Made by a program: the position numbers and the translations under genes. This document shows positions 31,879 through 41,800 of a stretch of 64,000 nucleotides of DNA, one piece after another. Under the pieces are notes generated by a model. It made no database searches. It saw only the letters and a program-made list of their open reading frames with translations, and was not told the DNA's origin. The stretch is from Treponema sp. (lineage in GTDB: Bacteria > Spirochaetota > Spirochaetia > Treponematales > Treponemataceae): the NCBI GenBank assembly GCA_017940255.1, contig JAGAZB010000004.1, positions 1 through 64,000 on the forward strand, written 5' to 3'. Positions within the stretch are counted from its first letter, which is position 1. Each line of letters starts with the position of its first letter.

Positions 31879-32035
31879 TCGTCACGGCCCGCCACGGCCC
31901 GCTCCCGTGCCAGCCCGCGCACCTCACGGCCCGCCCGTGCCCAGAGCTAGTTCCCGGGCTCCGGCAAATTCCTTCCCCAGCTTGCCCGCCCACGGCCAGC
32001 CCGCGCCCACGCCCCGCCTAAAGCCAGCACAAAAT
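31879..32035. other. GC-rich low-complexity spacer
   Basis: About 150 bp of very GC-rich DNA between AT-rich genes, with CACGGCCCGC three times and many GCCCGC/CCCACG words. No coding sign and no clean hairpin terminator. Confidence 0.65.
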
Positions 32036-32052
32036 TTTTCGATAATAAAAGT

Positions 32053-34713
32053 ATGTGGTATTTATTTGATGTCCTGCTTATTTCTCTATCAACCTTTTGT
32101 TTTGTAATCGGAATTTCTTCTTTACGCAGAATTAAAGAGAACAAAAAACTCGCCGTAGGAATTTTTCTCTTGTGTCTTTCTGCCGGTTTTTGGACACTCA
32201 TTTATGGAATAATCGGACTCACTCCAGATTTAAAACTCGTTGAAAAAATGCGATACCCGGGCATTTTCTTCATCAACTTTTTTATAATTATGGACTGCTG
32301 CTTTTTTGCCAGTCTGCTTTCCGAAAATAACAAGATAATTAAAGTTTATAAATACGCTATTTGTGCAATAGTTTCCTTTTTATGTTTTTCAGATTTATTA
32401 ATTTTTACTCAGCCGGCAGTAGATATTTTCTTCCGTGAAGATAACTGGACATCCTGGTTTATGGTAGACTGCTGGCAGCGTGATTATCACACTCTTTTTG
32501 TACTCACAACTTTTGGTCTTATGCTGATTATGGCAGTCTTCCTTTTTATTCAGACTCTAAAAAACGGCCGAAGACACGATTTTATTAAAAAAGCCATCAT
32601 CGCAAACCTTATTATGGTGGCTTTCTGTATACCAGACACCTTCTTTTTGCACTTTCATGTGCAGGGCTTCCCAACTTCCGGATTTGGAGCGGCCTTGTGT
32701 TCAATCATCATTTATTACTATTCATTAACTCAGAATATAGTTTCCCTGAATTTTGCTGCTCTTTCTCATAAGATTTTTGATAGCCTTAAGGTGCCGGTTA
32801 TTATTTTTGAAACTGATGAAACAATTTCGATGGCAAATAACAATGCCCGCGACGAATTCAACAAGGTTTTTGAGCCTGCTGGAGAAAAACTTTCGGGCCT
32901 GCATCTTTATGATTTGTTCGAAATTGAACCGGAGGCGGCTCATTCACTTTTTAATTCTTCTATTTCTAACGAACAGAGTAAAATGAAGCTTCGTTCTAAA
33001 AGCGATTCCAAGATTTATTATGTAGAAACAACGGCCTGTCATGATAAGTTTGGTGGCGAATATTGTTATGTAACGGTTGCCTATGATATTTCAAATGAAG
33101 AAAAAACAATGGAACAGTTGCGTAAGGCTAATCAGGCAAAAGGAAACTTTCTTGCTTCCATGTCTCACGAAATCAGAACTCCTATCAATGGAATTCTTGG
33201 GATGAATGAAATGATTCTGCGCGAATCTACTTCTCAGGAAATTACAGATTATTCAGAAAACATAAAGCACGCGGGTAATCTTCTGCTCACACTTATAAAC
33301 GATATTCTAGATTTTTCAAAAATTGAATCTCACAAATTAGAAATTGTAACGGCTGAATACAATCTTTCTTCGGTAATTAATGACATTTACACAATTGTTA
33401 ATCCTCGTGCTGAAGAAAAAAATCTCTGGCTGAATTTTAAAAACAATCCCGAAATTCCTTCACTATTAAAAGGTGATGAAATACGAATTAAACAGATAAT
33501 TGTGAACCTGGTAAATAACGCAATAAAATACACTTCAAAAGGTTCTGTTACGGTTGATTTTGATTATGAAAAACTTGGATATAATAAAATTTATCTGAAA
33601 GTTTCTGTTGCAGATACCGGTTCTGGAATTAAGGAAGAAGATATTCAGTATATTTTTGATTCTTTCCGCCGCGTTGATGCAATTAAAAATCGCCATATCG
33701 AAGGGGCCGGACTTGGTCTTTCAATTTCAAAAGAACTTTGTACCCTGATGCATGGCGAAATTAACGTAGAAAGTGAATATGGTAAGGGCTCTGTGTTTTC
33801 AATCACCATTCCTCAGACTATTTCTGAAAATTACACAGGAGATGGAATGGGAACCTTTACTCCGCTTATTTCGGTTTCCGGCCGCGATTACAGTGAACTT
33901 TTCCATGCGCCATCCGCAGAAATTCTTATTGTTGATGACGTAGACATGAACATAGAAGTTTTTAAAGGAATCATAAAAAAGACAGAAGTGCAGGTTGATA
34001 GTGCAACAAGCGGAATGCAGTGTCTGGAAATGACTAAAACTAAAAAGTACGATTTAATTTTTATGGATCACATGATGCCAGAAATGGACGGCATTAAGAC
34101 TTTTAACGCAATTTATAGTGATGAAAATAACCCGAACTGTAAAACTCCGGTAGTTGTGCTTACGGCAAATGCCATTTCTGGAGCAGAACAGATGTACAGG
34201 GGAGTTGGTTTTACAGATTACATTTCAAAGCCGATGAATCCTGAAAAACTGGAAAAGATGATTTTGAGACTCCTGCCTCAGGAAAAAATAAGCTATCGGG
34301 CGGAAAGTGCTTTTGACGCAGATGATTCAGAGGAAGTTGCTGGCGGCGGGGCGTTTGAAGAAGTGTTCAGTTTTTTGGATATAAGCGTGGGGCTTGCAAA
34401 CTGCAATAACGATCAGGATTTTTATTTAGAAATCATGGATTCTTACCTAAAAGATGATAAAACTCAGCGTTTAGACCAATTCAAGGCTGAAGAAAAGTGG
34501 AATGAATACACAATTCTGGTGCATGCATTAAAAAGTACATCTGCTACAATTGGTGCCATGCAGCTTTCCGAAGATGCCCGCCTTTTGGAGCAGGCCGCAC
34601 ACGACCAGGATATTGACTACATTCTTAAGAATCATGATGATGTTATGGCTGAATATAAATCCATCTTAAATAAATTAAGGGAGAGCAGAAAGAATGAAAG
34701 AAATCAAATATAG
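32053..34713 (+). CDS. Hybrid sensor histidine kinase (7TM-PAS-HisKA-HATPase-REC-Hpt)
   Basis: 886 aa. Seven predicted membrane helices (1-225) of the histidine-kinase 7TM type, a PAS region (about 235-350), HisKA with SMSHEIRTPING (His372), HATPase with NNAIKYTSKG and GAGLGLSISK, a receiver with Asp672 in FMDHMMPEMDG and Lys in YISKPMN, then an Hpt domain with phosphoacceptor His824 in VHALKST. It can run a full His-Asp-His relay inside one chain. The ligand is unknown. The last 20 nt overlap the HD-GYP response regulator, the likely final acceptor. Confidence 0.93.
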   Translation: MWYLFDVLLISLSTFCFVIGISSLRRIKENKKLAVGIFLLCLSAGFWTLIYGIIGLTPDLKLVEKMRYPGIFFINFFIIMDCCFFASLLSENNKIIKVYKYAICAIVSFLCFSDLLIFTQPAVDIFFREDNWTSWFMVDCWQRDYHTLFVLTTFGLMLIMAVFLFIQTLKNGRRHDFIKKAIIANLIMVAFCIPDTFFLHFHVQGFPTSGFGAALCSIIIYYYSLTQNIVSLNFAALSHKIFDSLKVPVIIFETDETISMANNNARDEFNKVFEPAGEKLSGLHLYDLFEIEPEAAHSLFNSSISNEQSKMKLRSKSDSKIYYVETTACHDKFGGEYCYVTVAYDISNEEKTMEQLRKANQAKGNFLASMSHEIRTPINGILGMNEMILRESTSQEITDYSENIKHAGNLLLTLINDILDFSKIESHKLEIVTAEYNLSSVINDIYTIVNPRAEEKNLWLNFKNNPEIPSLLKGDEIRIKQIIVNLVNNAIKYTSKGSVTVDFDYEKLGYNKIYLKVSVADTGSGIKEEDIQYIFDSFRRVDAIKNRHIEGAGLGLSISKELCTLMHGEINVESEYGKGSVFSITIPQTISENYTGDGMGTFTPLISVSGRDYSELFHAPSAEILIVDDVDMNIEVFKGIIKKTEVQVDSATSGMQCLEMTKTKKYDLIFMDHMMPEMDGIKTFNAIYSDENNPNCKTPVVVLTANAISGAEQMYRGVGFTDYISKPMNPEKLEKMILRLLPQEKISYRAESAFDADDSEEVAGGGAFEEVFSFLDISVGLANCNNDQDFYLEIMDSYLKDDKTQRLDQFKAEEKWNEYTILVHALKSTSATIGAMQLSEDARLLEQAAHDQDIDYILKNHDDVMAEYKSILNKLRESRKNERNQI

Positions 34714-36610
34714 AAAACGCTTTTTGTTTTCAATCATCATTATTTTCCTGCTGATGGAAGGACTGGTTCTTTATTCTTTTATTTCTTCTTATAACAATTC
34801 AAAAAGAAGCATTAAGCGCACGGGCGAAGTAAATCTTGCCTACGAAAGTGCCAAAATTGAAAATTATCTTCAGAAAAGTCTTGATGTTACCTGGATAATT
34901 GCAGACACGGTCTGGCACATGATTCAAACTGGCACTAGCAATTCAGGAATTCTTGAATACCTGGAGCAGGAAACAAATCTCTGGCTTGAACAGGTTGATA
35001 ACACTTATACTGGAATTTACGGCTGGATAAACGGCCAGTATCTTGATGGTTCGGGCTGGGTTCCTCCAGAAGATTATTCTCCAAAAAGCCGCGACTGGTA
35101 TATTGCCGCAAAAAAAGGTGCCGGTGCGCCGGTTTTAGTTTCTCCTTATGTAGATATGCAGACTAACTCAATCATGATTTCTGTAAGTCAGCTTCTTCCA
35201 GATGATGAAAGCGTAGTTTCTATGGATTTACGTCTGGATGAAATTCAGCATATCATAAAAAATATTCATATTGGTGATAGTGATGGTTACAGCTATATTA
35301 TCGATAGCAGCGGGCTTGTTGTTGCTCATTATGATGATTCAGAAAACGGCAAAAACTACCTGCAGGATATTTCGGTTGCGCAGATGGCTTCCAGAATTTT
35401 AAAGCTTGATAACGGAAGTTTTTCTGCAGAAGAAAACGGAATTCATTACTCAGTTTTTACAAACTCAATCCGAGACCGCTGGAATGCCGTAGTTGTTGTG
35501 GAAGATTCAAAGCTTTTCCGCGCAATCCGAATCAGGTTCTTTATCATGATTCTTCTGGCAACTCAAACCTTTGTGCTTGTTGCTTTTTTCTGCTTTTTTT
35601 CTTACCGCAGAATGCTTAAACATGCGAGAAAAGAAGACGAAATCCGTTCAAATCTTCATCAGCTTAATAAAGATATGATTATGGCACTTTCGCACACGGT
35701 AGATGCAAAGGACCGTTACACAAGTGGTCATTCTTATCGTGTTGCAAAATATGCCATGGAAATTGCCCGCCGTCTGGGAAAAAGCCGGGAAGAACAGGAA
35801 GTGATTTACACTGCAGGACTTCTACACGACCTGGGAAAAATTCGTGTGCCAGATGAACTTATTAACAAGGCCGATAAACTCACCGAAAGTGAATTTGAAC
35901 TGATTACAATTCATACTGTGAGCGGCTACCAGATTTTGAAGGACATTTACAAAGACAAGCAGGTTGCTTATGCCGCAAAATACCACCACGAACGTTATGA
36001 TGGAAATGGTTACCCGAATGCTTTGAGCGGAAAAAATATTCCGGAAATTGCCCGAATTATTTGTGTTGCCGATTCTTACGATGCAATGGCAAGTAACCGC
36101 AGTTACAGAAAAGTTTTGCCTCAGGAAGTGGTGCGGGAGCAGATTGTTGAAGGCCGCGGTACCCAGTTTGACCCAACCGTTACAGACATAATGCTGCAAA
36201 TGATTGATGAAGATGTTGATTATAATATGAGGCAGCCAGATGTTTCTCAGTATAATATTCTTGTTCTTGATGATGAAGAAATAAACATCAAAATGGTTTC
36301 AAGACTTTTGCAGGGAGAAAATTCATATACTATTTTTGGCGCCCAGAATTATGAAGAAGCTGAAAAAATACTGAACGAAAACCACATAGATCTGATACTT
36401 CTTGATTTCCTGATGCCAAAAATAGACGGACTTGAAGCCATAAAGATGATTAAGCAGAAATACACAATTCCTGTTATTTTTATGACAGCCGATAAATCTT
36501 TTGAGACAATTTCAAAAGCAATGGACGCAGGCGCAGTTGATTACATCACAAAGCCATTTATGCCGCTTTCGCTCAGCGAAATTGTCCGCACAGTTTTAAT
36601 TCAGATGTAA
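34694..36610 (+). CDS. CACHE-HD-GYP phosphodiesterase with C-terminal receiver
   Basis: 638 aa. One membrane helix at each side of a periplasmic dCACHE sensor (about 30-285; GWVPPEDYSPKSRDWYIAA is typical), then an HD-GYP domain: HSYRVAKYA, LLHDLGKI (His378, Asp379), HHERYDGNGYP and GRGTQFDP, the full set for hydrolysis of cyclic di-GMP. A receiver domain at the C terminus (VLDDEEINI, LLDFLMPKIDG, YITKPFMP) is an unusual position after the output domain. Overlap with the hybrid kinase gene indicates coupled expression and signalling. Confidence 0.92.
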   Translation: MKEIKYRKRFLFSIIIIFLLMEGLVLYSFISSYNNSKRSIKRTGEVNLAYESAKIENYLQKSLDVTWIIADTVWHMIQTGTSNSGILEYLEQETNLWLEQVDNTYTGIYGWINGQYLDGSGWVPPEDYSPKSRDWYIAAKKGAGAPVLVSPYVDMQTNSIMISVSQLLPDDESVVSMDLRLDEIQHIIKNIHIGDSDGYSYIIDSSGLVVAHYDDSENGKNYLQDISVAQMASRILKLDNGSFSAEENGIHYSVFTNSIRDRWNAVVVVEDSKLFRAIRIRFFIMILLATQTFVLVAFFCFFSYRRMLKHARKEDEIRSNLHQLNKDMIMALSHTVDAKDRYTSGHSYRVAKYAMEIARRLGKSREEQEVIYTAGLLHDLGKIRVPDELINKADKLTESEFELITIHTVSGYQILKDIYKDKQVAYAAKYHHERYDGNGYPNALSGKNIPEIARIICVADSYDAMASNRSYRKVLPQEVVREQIVEGRGTQFDPTVTDIMLQMIDEDVDYNMRQPDVSQYNILVLDDEEINIKMVSRLLQGENSYTIFGAQNYEEAEKILNENHIDLILLDFLMPKIDGLEAIKMIKQKYTIPVIFMTADKSFETISKAMDAGAVDYITKPFMPLSLSEIVRTVLIQM

Positions 36611-36636
36611 AAAACTGCAATTGCCGCCTCTAAGGC

Positions 36637-37041
36637 TTATGCTTTGTTCAGCTTCATACCGCTGATAGTAACAAAAGCAACTTTTGTACCAAGTTCATCG
36701 GTGATATTTATCTGGTAGAGGCAGGTAGAACGGCCGTCTTTTATAATCTGCGATTCCGAAATCAGTTTTTTGCCCTTTGCCATTCCCAAAAAGTTAATCT
36801 GGCTGGTAACAGAAACTGTCTGCGGCTGTCTGAAGTTTGAAGAAACGGCAAATGTGTAATCAGCCAGAGTAAAAATTGCACCGCCCATTACGCCGCCATA
36901 AGCGTTCTGGTGTTTTCTTTCTATTTCTAAAGAGCAGCGGGCAAAATGGTCACCCACTTCTTCAATCTGAATTCCTGTTGTTTCTGTTGCGTAAAGGTCG
37001 CCGCCAAAAAATTCCCGGGCTTCTTCCAAATCACTTTTCAT
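36637..37041 (-). CDS. PaaI-like hotdog thioesterase
   Basis: 134 aa from ATG 37041; the longer frame starts at a TTG (37077) without support. Hotdog-fold signature HQNAYGGVMGGAIFTLADYTFAVSSN, followed by VSVTSQINFLGMAKGKKLI, matches the PaaI/4HBT branch that hydrolyses acyl-CoA thioesters. Probably a housekeeping or aromatic-catabolism side enzyme. It converges on the HD-GYP gene; the 267 bp to the right contain AT-rich promoter DNA for the OmpA gene but no gene. Confidence 0.88.
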   Translation of the reverse strand: MKSDLEEAREFFGGDLYATETTGIQIEEVGDHFARCSLEIERKHQNAYGGVMGGAIFTLADYTFAVSSNFRQPQTVSVTSQINFLGMAKGKKLISESQIIKDGRSTCLYQINITDELGTKVAFVTISGMKLNKA

Positions 37042-37308
37042 CTTGCATTTTTCTCCAATTTTTGTTTTAATTCCCAACTATTCAATAATATCACAATATA
37101 TTAGACAATTTGTAAAAAAGTTACAAAAAAAAATCAGTTAAATCGTTTTCGGTAAGAGTTTTCTAAGAAAAATATATTGCACAAAATCTATTATTAAACT
37201 ATATTCTTTCATACTGCACTAAACAGTAACGTTTTCTAATAAAACGCAAGAGAATCTAAGTTTATCACTTTTTAATCAGCTAAAAAATCAAGATAGAGTT
37301 TCAAAAAA

Positions 37309-38859
37309 ATGCTTCGAAGTTTTAAAAAATTCTTTGTGGCGGCATTACTATGTCTGCCTTTGTTTGCTGAACCTGATAATGGAAAATTCCTTCCGGATCC
37401 AGAAATTTTCCTTGCAAATCATGTATTTTTTGAAGTGGGTGGCGGAATGAATTTCCCTCTTGAATTTTTTAATCAGGGTACCATTCCAATGACCAGTTAT
37501 GGTGGACATTTTTTTGCAAGTGTAGATTATAACTGGAGCGGCTGGCTTTTTGGGCTTGAATATACACACGATATGTGGGGTGAAGGGCAGGGCCAGTATT
37601 CTTTGATGGAAAACTTCCGCACAAACATTATTGAATTAACCGTTCGCAAAATCATTTCTAAAAAAGCTGTTAAGTGGTTCCCAAAATGGCTGGAAGTAAT
37701 TCCCGGTCTTGGAATTGGCGTTAACTTTATTACAACAGATTATTACCCTTCTGTGCGTGCAAAGGAAGAAGGCCGCCTGAACAGTGTAACTTTTGGGCAG
37801 CCGGGTGCAAATTGTCTTTTTTATAACGGCGGATTAGAGCTTGCCGTTCGCACCGGAAACGATATGTTCATTCCTTTTATCGGGGCCGATTACAATGCTT
37901 TTTATGATGTCAGTATTGGCGGCGGTTTTGCCGGCTATCCGCGCGTTTATGCAGGAATCCGCTTCTATCCGTTTGGCGTGGTAAATAATATTCAGGAAGC
38001 TATTGAAGAGTATCGCGAAAATAAAGAGCAGGCCGCTTTCGCTGGAAATACAGATGAAACTGAAGAAGCTGAAGAGCAAGATGAAGAAACTTTTGAGTTG
38101 GTAGAAGGTAAGGTCTTTATTGGTGTAAATCCTTCTATTGATTTTACTCCAGATGATGACGGTGTAAATGATAAAGTGACTATCACTCCTTCTGTACAGA
38201 ATATTGGTAATTCAGTTGAAAAGTGGACAATCAGAGTTTTAGACCAGAAAGGTAATGAATTTATCAGCTGGAGTGGAAATGGTCAGATTCCAGAAAACAT
38301 TGAATGGGACGGAAAATCAAAAGCTGGTGAATATGTATTCACTCGCAACACTTATACAGTTGAGCTTACTGTGGTTCCTGTTGAAAAAGACAGAATTAGA
38401 ACCGGTTCAAGTGAACTTAAGGCAGAAACAAAACTCACAACTGGTATTCTTTTTGAAGTTATTATTCCAAATAAAAAATGGAAGATTATTGTAAACACAA
38501 TTCACTTTGACCCGGATAAAGAAACTTTCGACAAGATTCCAGATTATCAGAGGGCAGAAAACTACGAAACAATTGAAAGTATTGCCCGTCAGATTAAAGA
38601 GCATGGTGATGTTCATGTTCTTGTTGAAGGTTATGCAAATAACGTAAGTAATACAGAACGTGAAAATGAGACAGAACTTATTCCTCTTTCACGTCTTAGA
38701 GCGCAGACAATTATGAATCTGCTCGTGGAAAACGGTTTGGATTCTAATTTGCTTTCGTTTGAAGGAAAGGGTGGTTCTAATCCTATTGCGGCCTGGAAAG
38801 ACCGCGACAACTGGTGGAAGAACCGTCGTGTTGAATTTATTGTAACCAGAATTGAATAA
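37309..38859 (+). CDS. OmpA-domain outer-membrane protein
   Basis: 516 aa. Signal peptide MLRSFKKFFVAALLCLPLFA. Residues about 30-230 are a beta-barrel-like region with Gly/aromatic alternation (FFEVGGGMNFP, GGHFFASVDYNW, YPRVYAGIRFYPFG). An acidic linker (DETEEAEEQDEETFE) leads to an Ig/FlgD-like domain (SIDFTPDDDGVNDKVTI, GNEFISWSGNGQIPENIEWDGKS) and a C-terminal OmpA peptidoglycan-binding domain (HVLVEGYANN, PLSRLRAQTIMNLLVENG, NRRVEFIV). Anchors the outer membrane to the wall. The next gene, a giant lipoprotein, begins 12 bp later. Confidence 0.88.
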   Translation: MLRSFKKFFVAALLCLPLFAEPDNGKFLPDPEIFLANHVFFEVGGGMNFPLEFFNQGTIPMTSYGGHFFASVDYNWSGWLFGLEYTHDMWGEGQGQYSLMENFRTNIIELTVRKIISKKAVKWFPKWLEVIPGLGIGVNFITTDYYPSVRAKEEGRLNSVTFGQPGANCLFYNGGLELAVRTGNDMFIPFIGADYNAFYDVSIGGGFAGYPRVYAGIRFYPFGVVNNIQEAIEEYRENKEQAAFAGNTDETEEAEEQDEETFELVEGKVFIGVNPSIDFTPDDDGVNDKVTITPSVQNIGNSVEKWTIRVLDQKGNEFISWSGNGQIPENIEWDGKSKAGEYVFTRNTYTVELTVVPVEKDRIRTGSSELKAETKLTTGILFEVIIPNKKWKIIVNTIHFDPDKETFDKIPDYQRAENYETIESIARQIKEHGDVHVLVEGYANNVSNTERENETELIPLSRLRAQTIMNLLVENGLDSNLLSFEGKGGSNPIAAWKDRDNWWKNRRVEFIVTRIE

Positions 38860-38871
38860 GGCAGGAGAAAT

Positions 38872-41800
38872 ATGAAACATTTGAAATTTACAGGATTTTT
38901 TACACTTAGTTTGATTTTGCTTTTAAGCGCTTGTTCAAATCTTTTTGAAAATGTGTTGAATGAAGAACTTCAGTATAAAACTGGAGATGATTCCCTAAAA
39001 ACAGAATCCAGTTCTTCTAGCAGCAGCTCAAAAACTGCGGTAAATGCAGGGCTTGTTGTAATCAAAAATTCTGCCCAGGGTGTAAATCAGATTACTTATT
39101 CAAGCAGCCAGAACATTTATTACGTTGGAACTGTTCCAGATGGCTTTTCTGATTATACGGTAGATTACACAAACGGAAGTAAAACAAATCTTTTGGGAAT
39201 TGATGATCCTGTTGAATTCAGATGTTTTGCAAATGATTCAAACGCAAGCGTAAAATGGACTGTAACTCAAATCTGGAGATATATTCCTGTTGAAGAAACA
39301 AAAACTTTTAAGGATAACGATGGTGCAGAAGTTGTTTACCGTGGAATTTCCGGTCAGTCTGCAGAAAAATTGAGTACAGCTATTTCTGTTCCTTATGTTA
39401 CGGTAAGTGATGTAAGCACAGACAGTGTTATTCAGGCAGATTTGCCTTATGGTGTGAGTCTGGTTTCTTGTCTGGTAACTGCCGATGACAGCAGTTATTC
39501 TACGGAATATAAAATCCTTCTTACAAAAAAATATGTAACTACAGTTGCAACCTCTTCTTCAGACAGCGATGTTGCAAACGGAAACAATGTTACCAGTCAT
39601 GGTTTGGTTGTTGTAAAGGCAACTGACCCTGGAAGAAACGCAATTAACTATAGCAGCACCACTTATGAATACGAAGTTGGAGACAGCACTGGTGTAAACA
39701 CTTCTCTTGATTTAACAGGACGTGATGACCCTGTTGTATTTAAGTGTTTTACTCTGGACGAAAATGCAAGCCTTTCGTGGAGTGCCCGTTACATAAAAAA
39801 ATATGTTCCTGTGGCTGATTCAAACAGCGGCGGAATTGTTTCACAATATCTGGAAGCTTTGGAAAGCCCGGTTAATTTTGATTTTGTAGCGGCTTCTGAA
39901 TCATATTCGGGAACAAATCCTTTTATGCAGTATGTTTCTGATTCTTCGAATAATGTGCTTAAATCAGATTTGCCTTACGGCGTTACAGAAGTTTATGCAA
40001 CAATCACGGGTTATAACACAGATACAAGTGGAAATCTTGTTTCTTCTGTAACTCAGTATAAAGTGACCCTCACAAAACGCTACATTATTACCACTGCAAC
40101 AGACACTTCTAGCCAGGCAGATGACAGCGGACTGGTTGTTCTTTTAAGCGGAACAAGTGGAAATCAGATTTCTTATCAGCCTGCAACTTTGGAATACACA
40201 CTGGAAAATCTTACTGGCGCAAATGAAAACTGCGCAATTAAATTTTTCCCGGAAGAACCTTTCTTTACCACACTTTCATGGACAGCAGTTCAAACTCAAA
40301 CTTACGAATCTACAGTTTCTGATGAAGTTTCTTCTGATGGAGTAACATACACTCTTACATCTGGTGAATTTGTGGATATAACAGGTAGTCAGCCAAATCT
40401 GATTGAAAACGGAACACTTACAACTTCAACTTTAACAGATGGTTCTATGTGCGCTGGAAACCTGCCTTACGGAACAACTGTTGTTACAGTGACTGCAACT
40501 TCTACAGCTGATTATAACTCATCAACAACGTATAAAATCACCCTGAAAAAGAAGCGAGTCGCAACAAATATTGATATTGAATCTGCAAGTGGCGGAATTG
40601 TAAACACCGTAACAAACAGAGGTCTTGTAGTTTTAAGTGCAAGCGACGACTACAAATTTAATCATATTCCATATACTTTCTTTAGTTCTTTATCTTCTGG
40701 AAATAATAAATCATACTCATTAACAGTAACTGCAGCAGATAATGGTGAAGATGGAATGAAATTCCGTTGTTATCTTGCAGATACAGATGCAAATTTAACC
40801 TGGACAACAACTCAGATAAAAACTTTTACCGCTATTCAGTCTGAAAAAACTGTAACAGATTCTTTTACCGGCGAAACAAGCAATGTAAAATATGTTAGCG
40901 GTCAGGAAGAAAGTGAATGTAACAATAATCTGGCTTATAGTTTTACTGGCGATGCAACAAATAACGAAATTACTCTGATGATTCCTTATGGAGTTACTCA
41001 GGTTAAGGCTGTAATTTCTGCAACAAATGAAGAGTCAACAACGTATATAATCAATCTGACTAGAAACATAACTGGTTCTTCATCATCAGATTCTGAAAGC
41101 GACACAGGAAGCTATTCCCTTTTGGAAAGTCTTGAAGTAACTGTCAACAGCGATACCGCCGGCAGTTCTAGTGCAACTCTTTCTCCAGAGTTCAGCCCTA
41201 CAACTACCGTTTATACCCTCACAGTTGATGAAGAAGCAGATTCGCTTTCCATTGCGGCCGTTGCTCAGGCTTTGGGCGCAGATATTTCTGATGCAGAAAT
41301 TGTTACAAAATACGGCAAAGTTCCTGGTGCAAGCGGAATGAATGTTTCGCTTGTGGGTGGAACTTCCCGCATTTCTTTTACCGTAACCGACGAAACAGGT
41401 GTCAGCCGAACATATTATATTTATGTAGAAAAACCAGCTGATGGAGATACTACTCTTTCTTCTTTGGTTTATACTCCTGCGGCATCTTTTGCAAACGGTG
41501 TAAAAGGCTTTACATTCAGCGCAAGTAACAAGGGTGTTTCAGAAAGTAGTGCGGCTCCCTACAGCATGACTCTTAGTGCAGACGACAGAATTGATGTAAG
41601 CTCTTTGAATTTTACTGCTACACCAAACAGCAAGCGCACAAAGGCTTATTACGGAATTTCTGGCAGCGAAACAGAGGTGCCAATTTCCTGGTCTTCTTCT
41701 TTTACAAAGGCTTCTGTTTTGAGTGAGACTGTATCTTTCAGCGATTCAGATTTAAGCGGCGTTGAAACTGCAAATAAAGTTTTGTGGATTAAAACTGTGA

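Noticed and set aside
38872..41100. CRISPR-like or DNA-level tandem repeat in the giant lipoprotein
   Set aside because: The repeats are diverged protein domains of about 165-185 residues, not DNA repeats with spacers.
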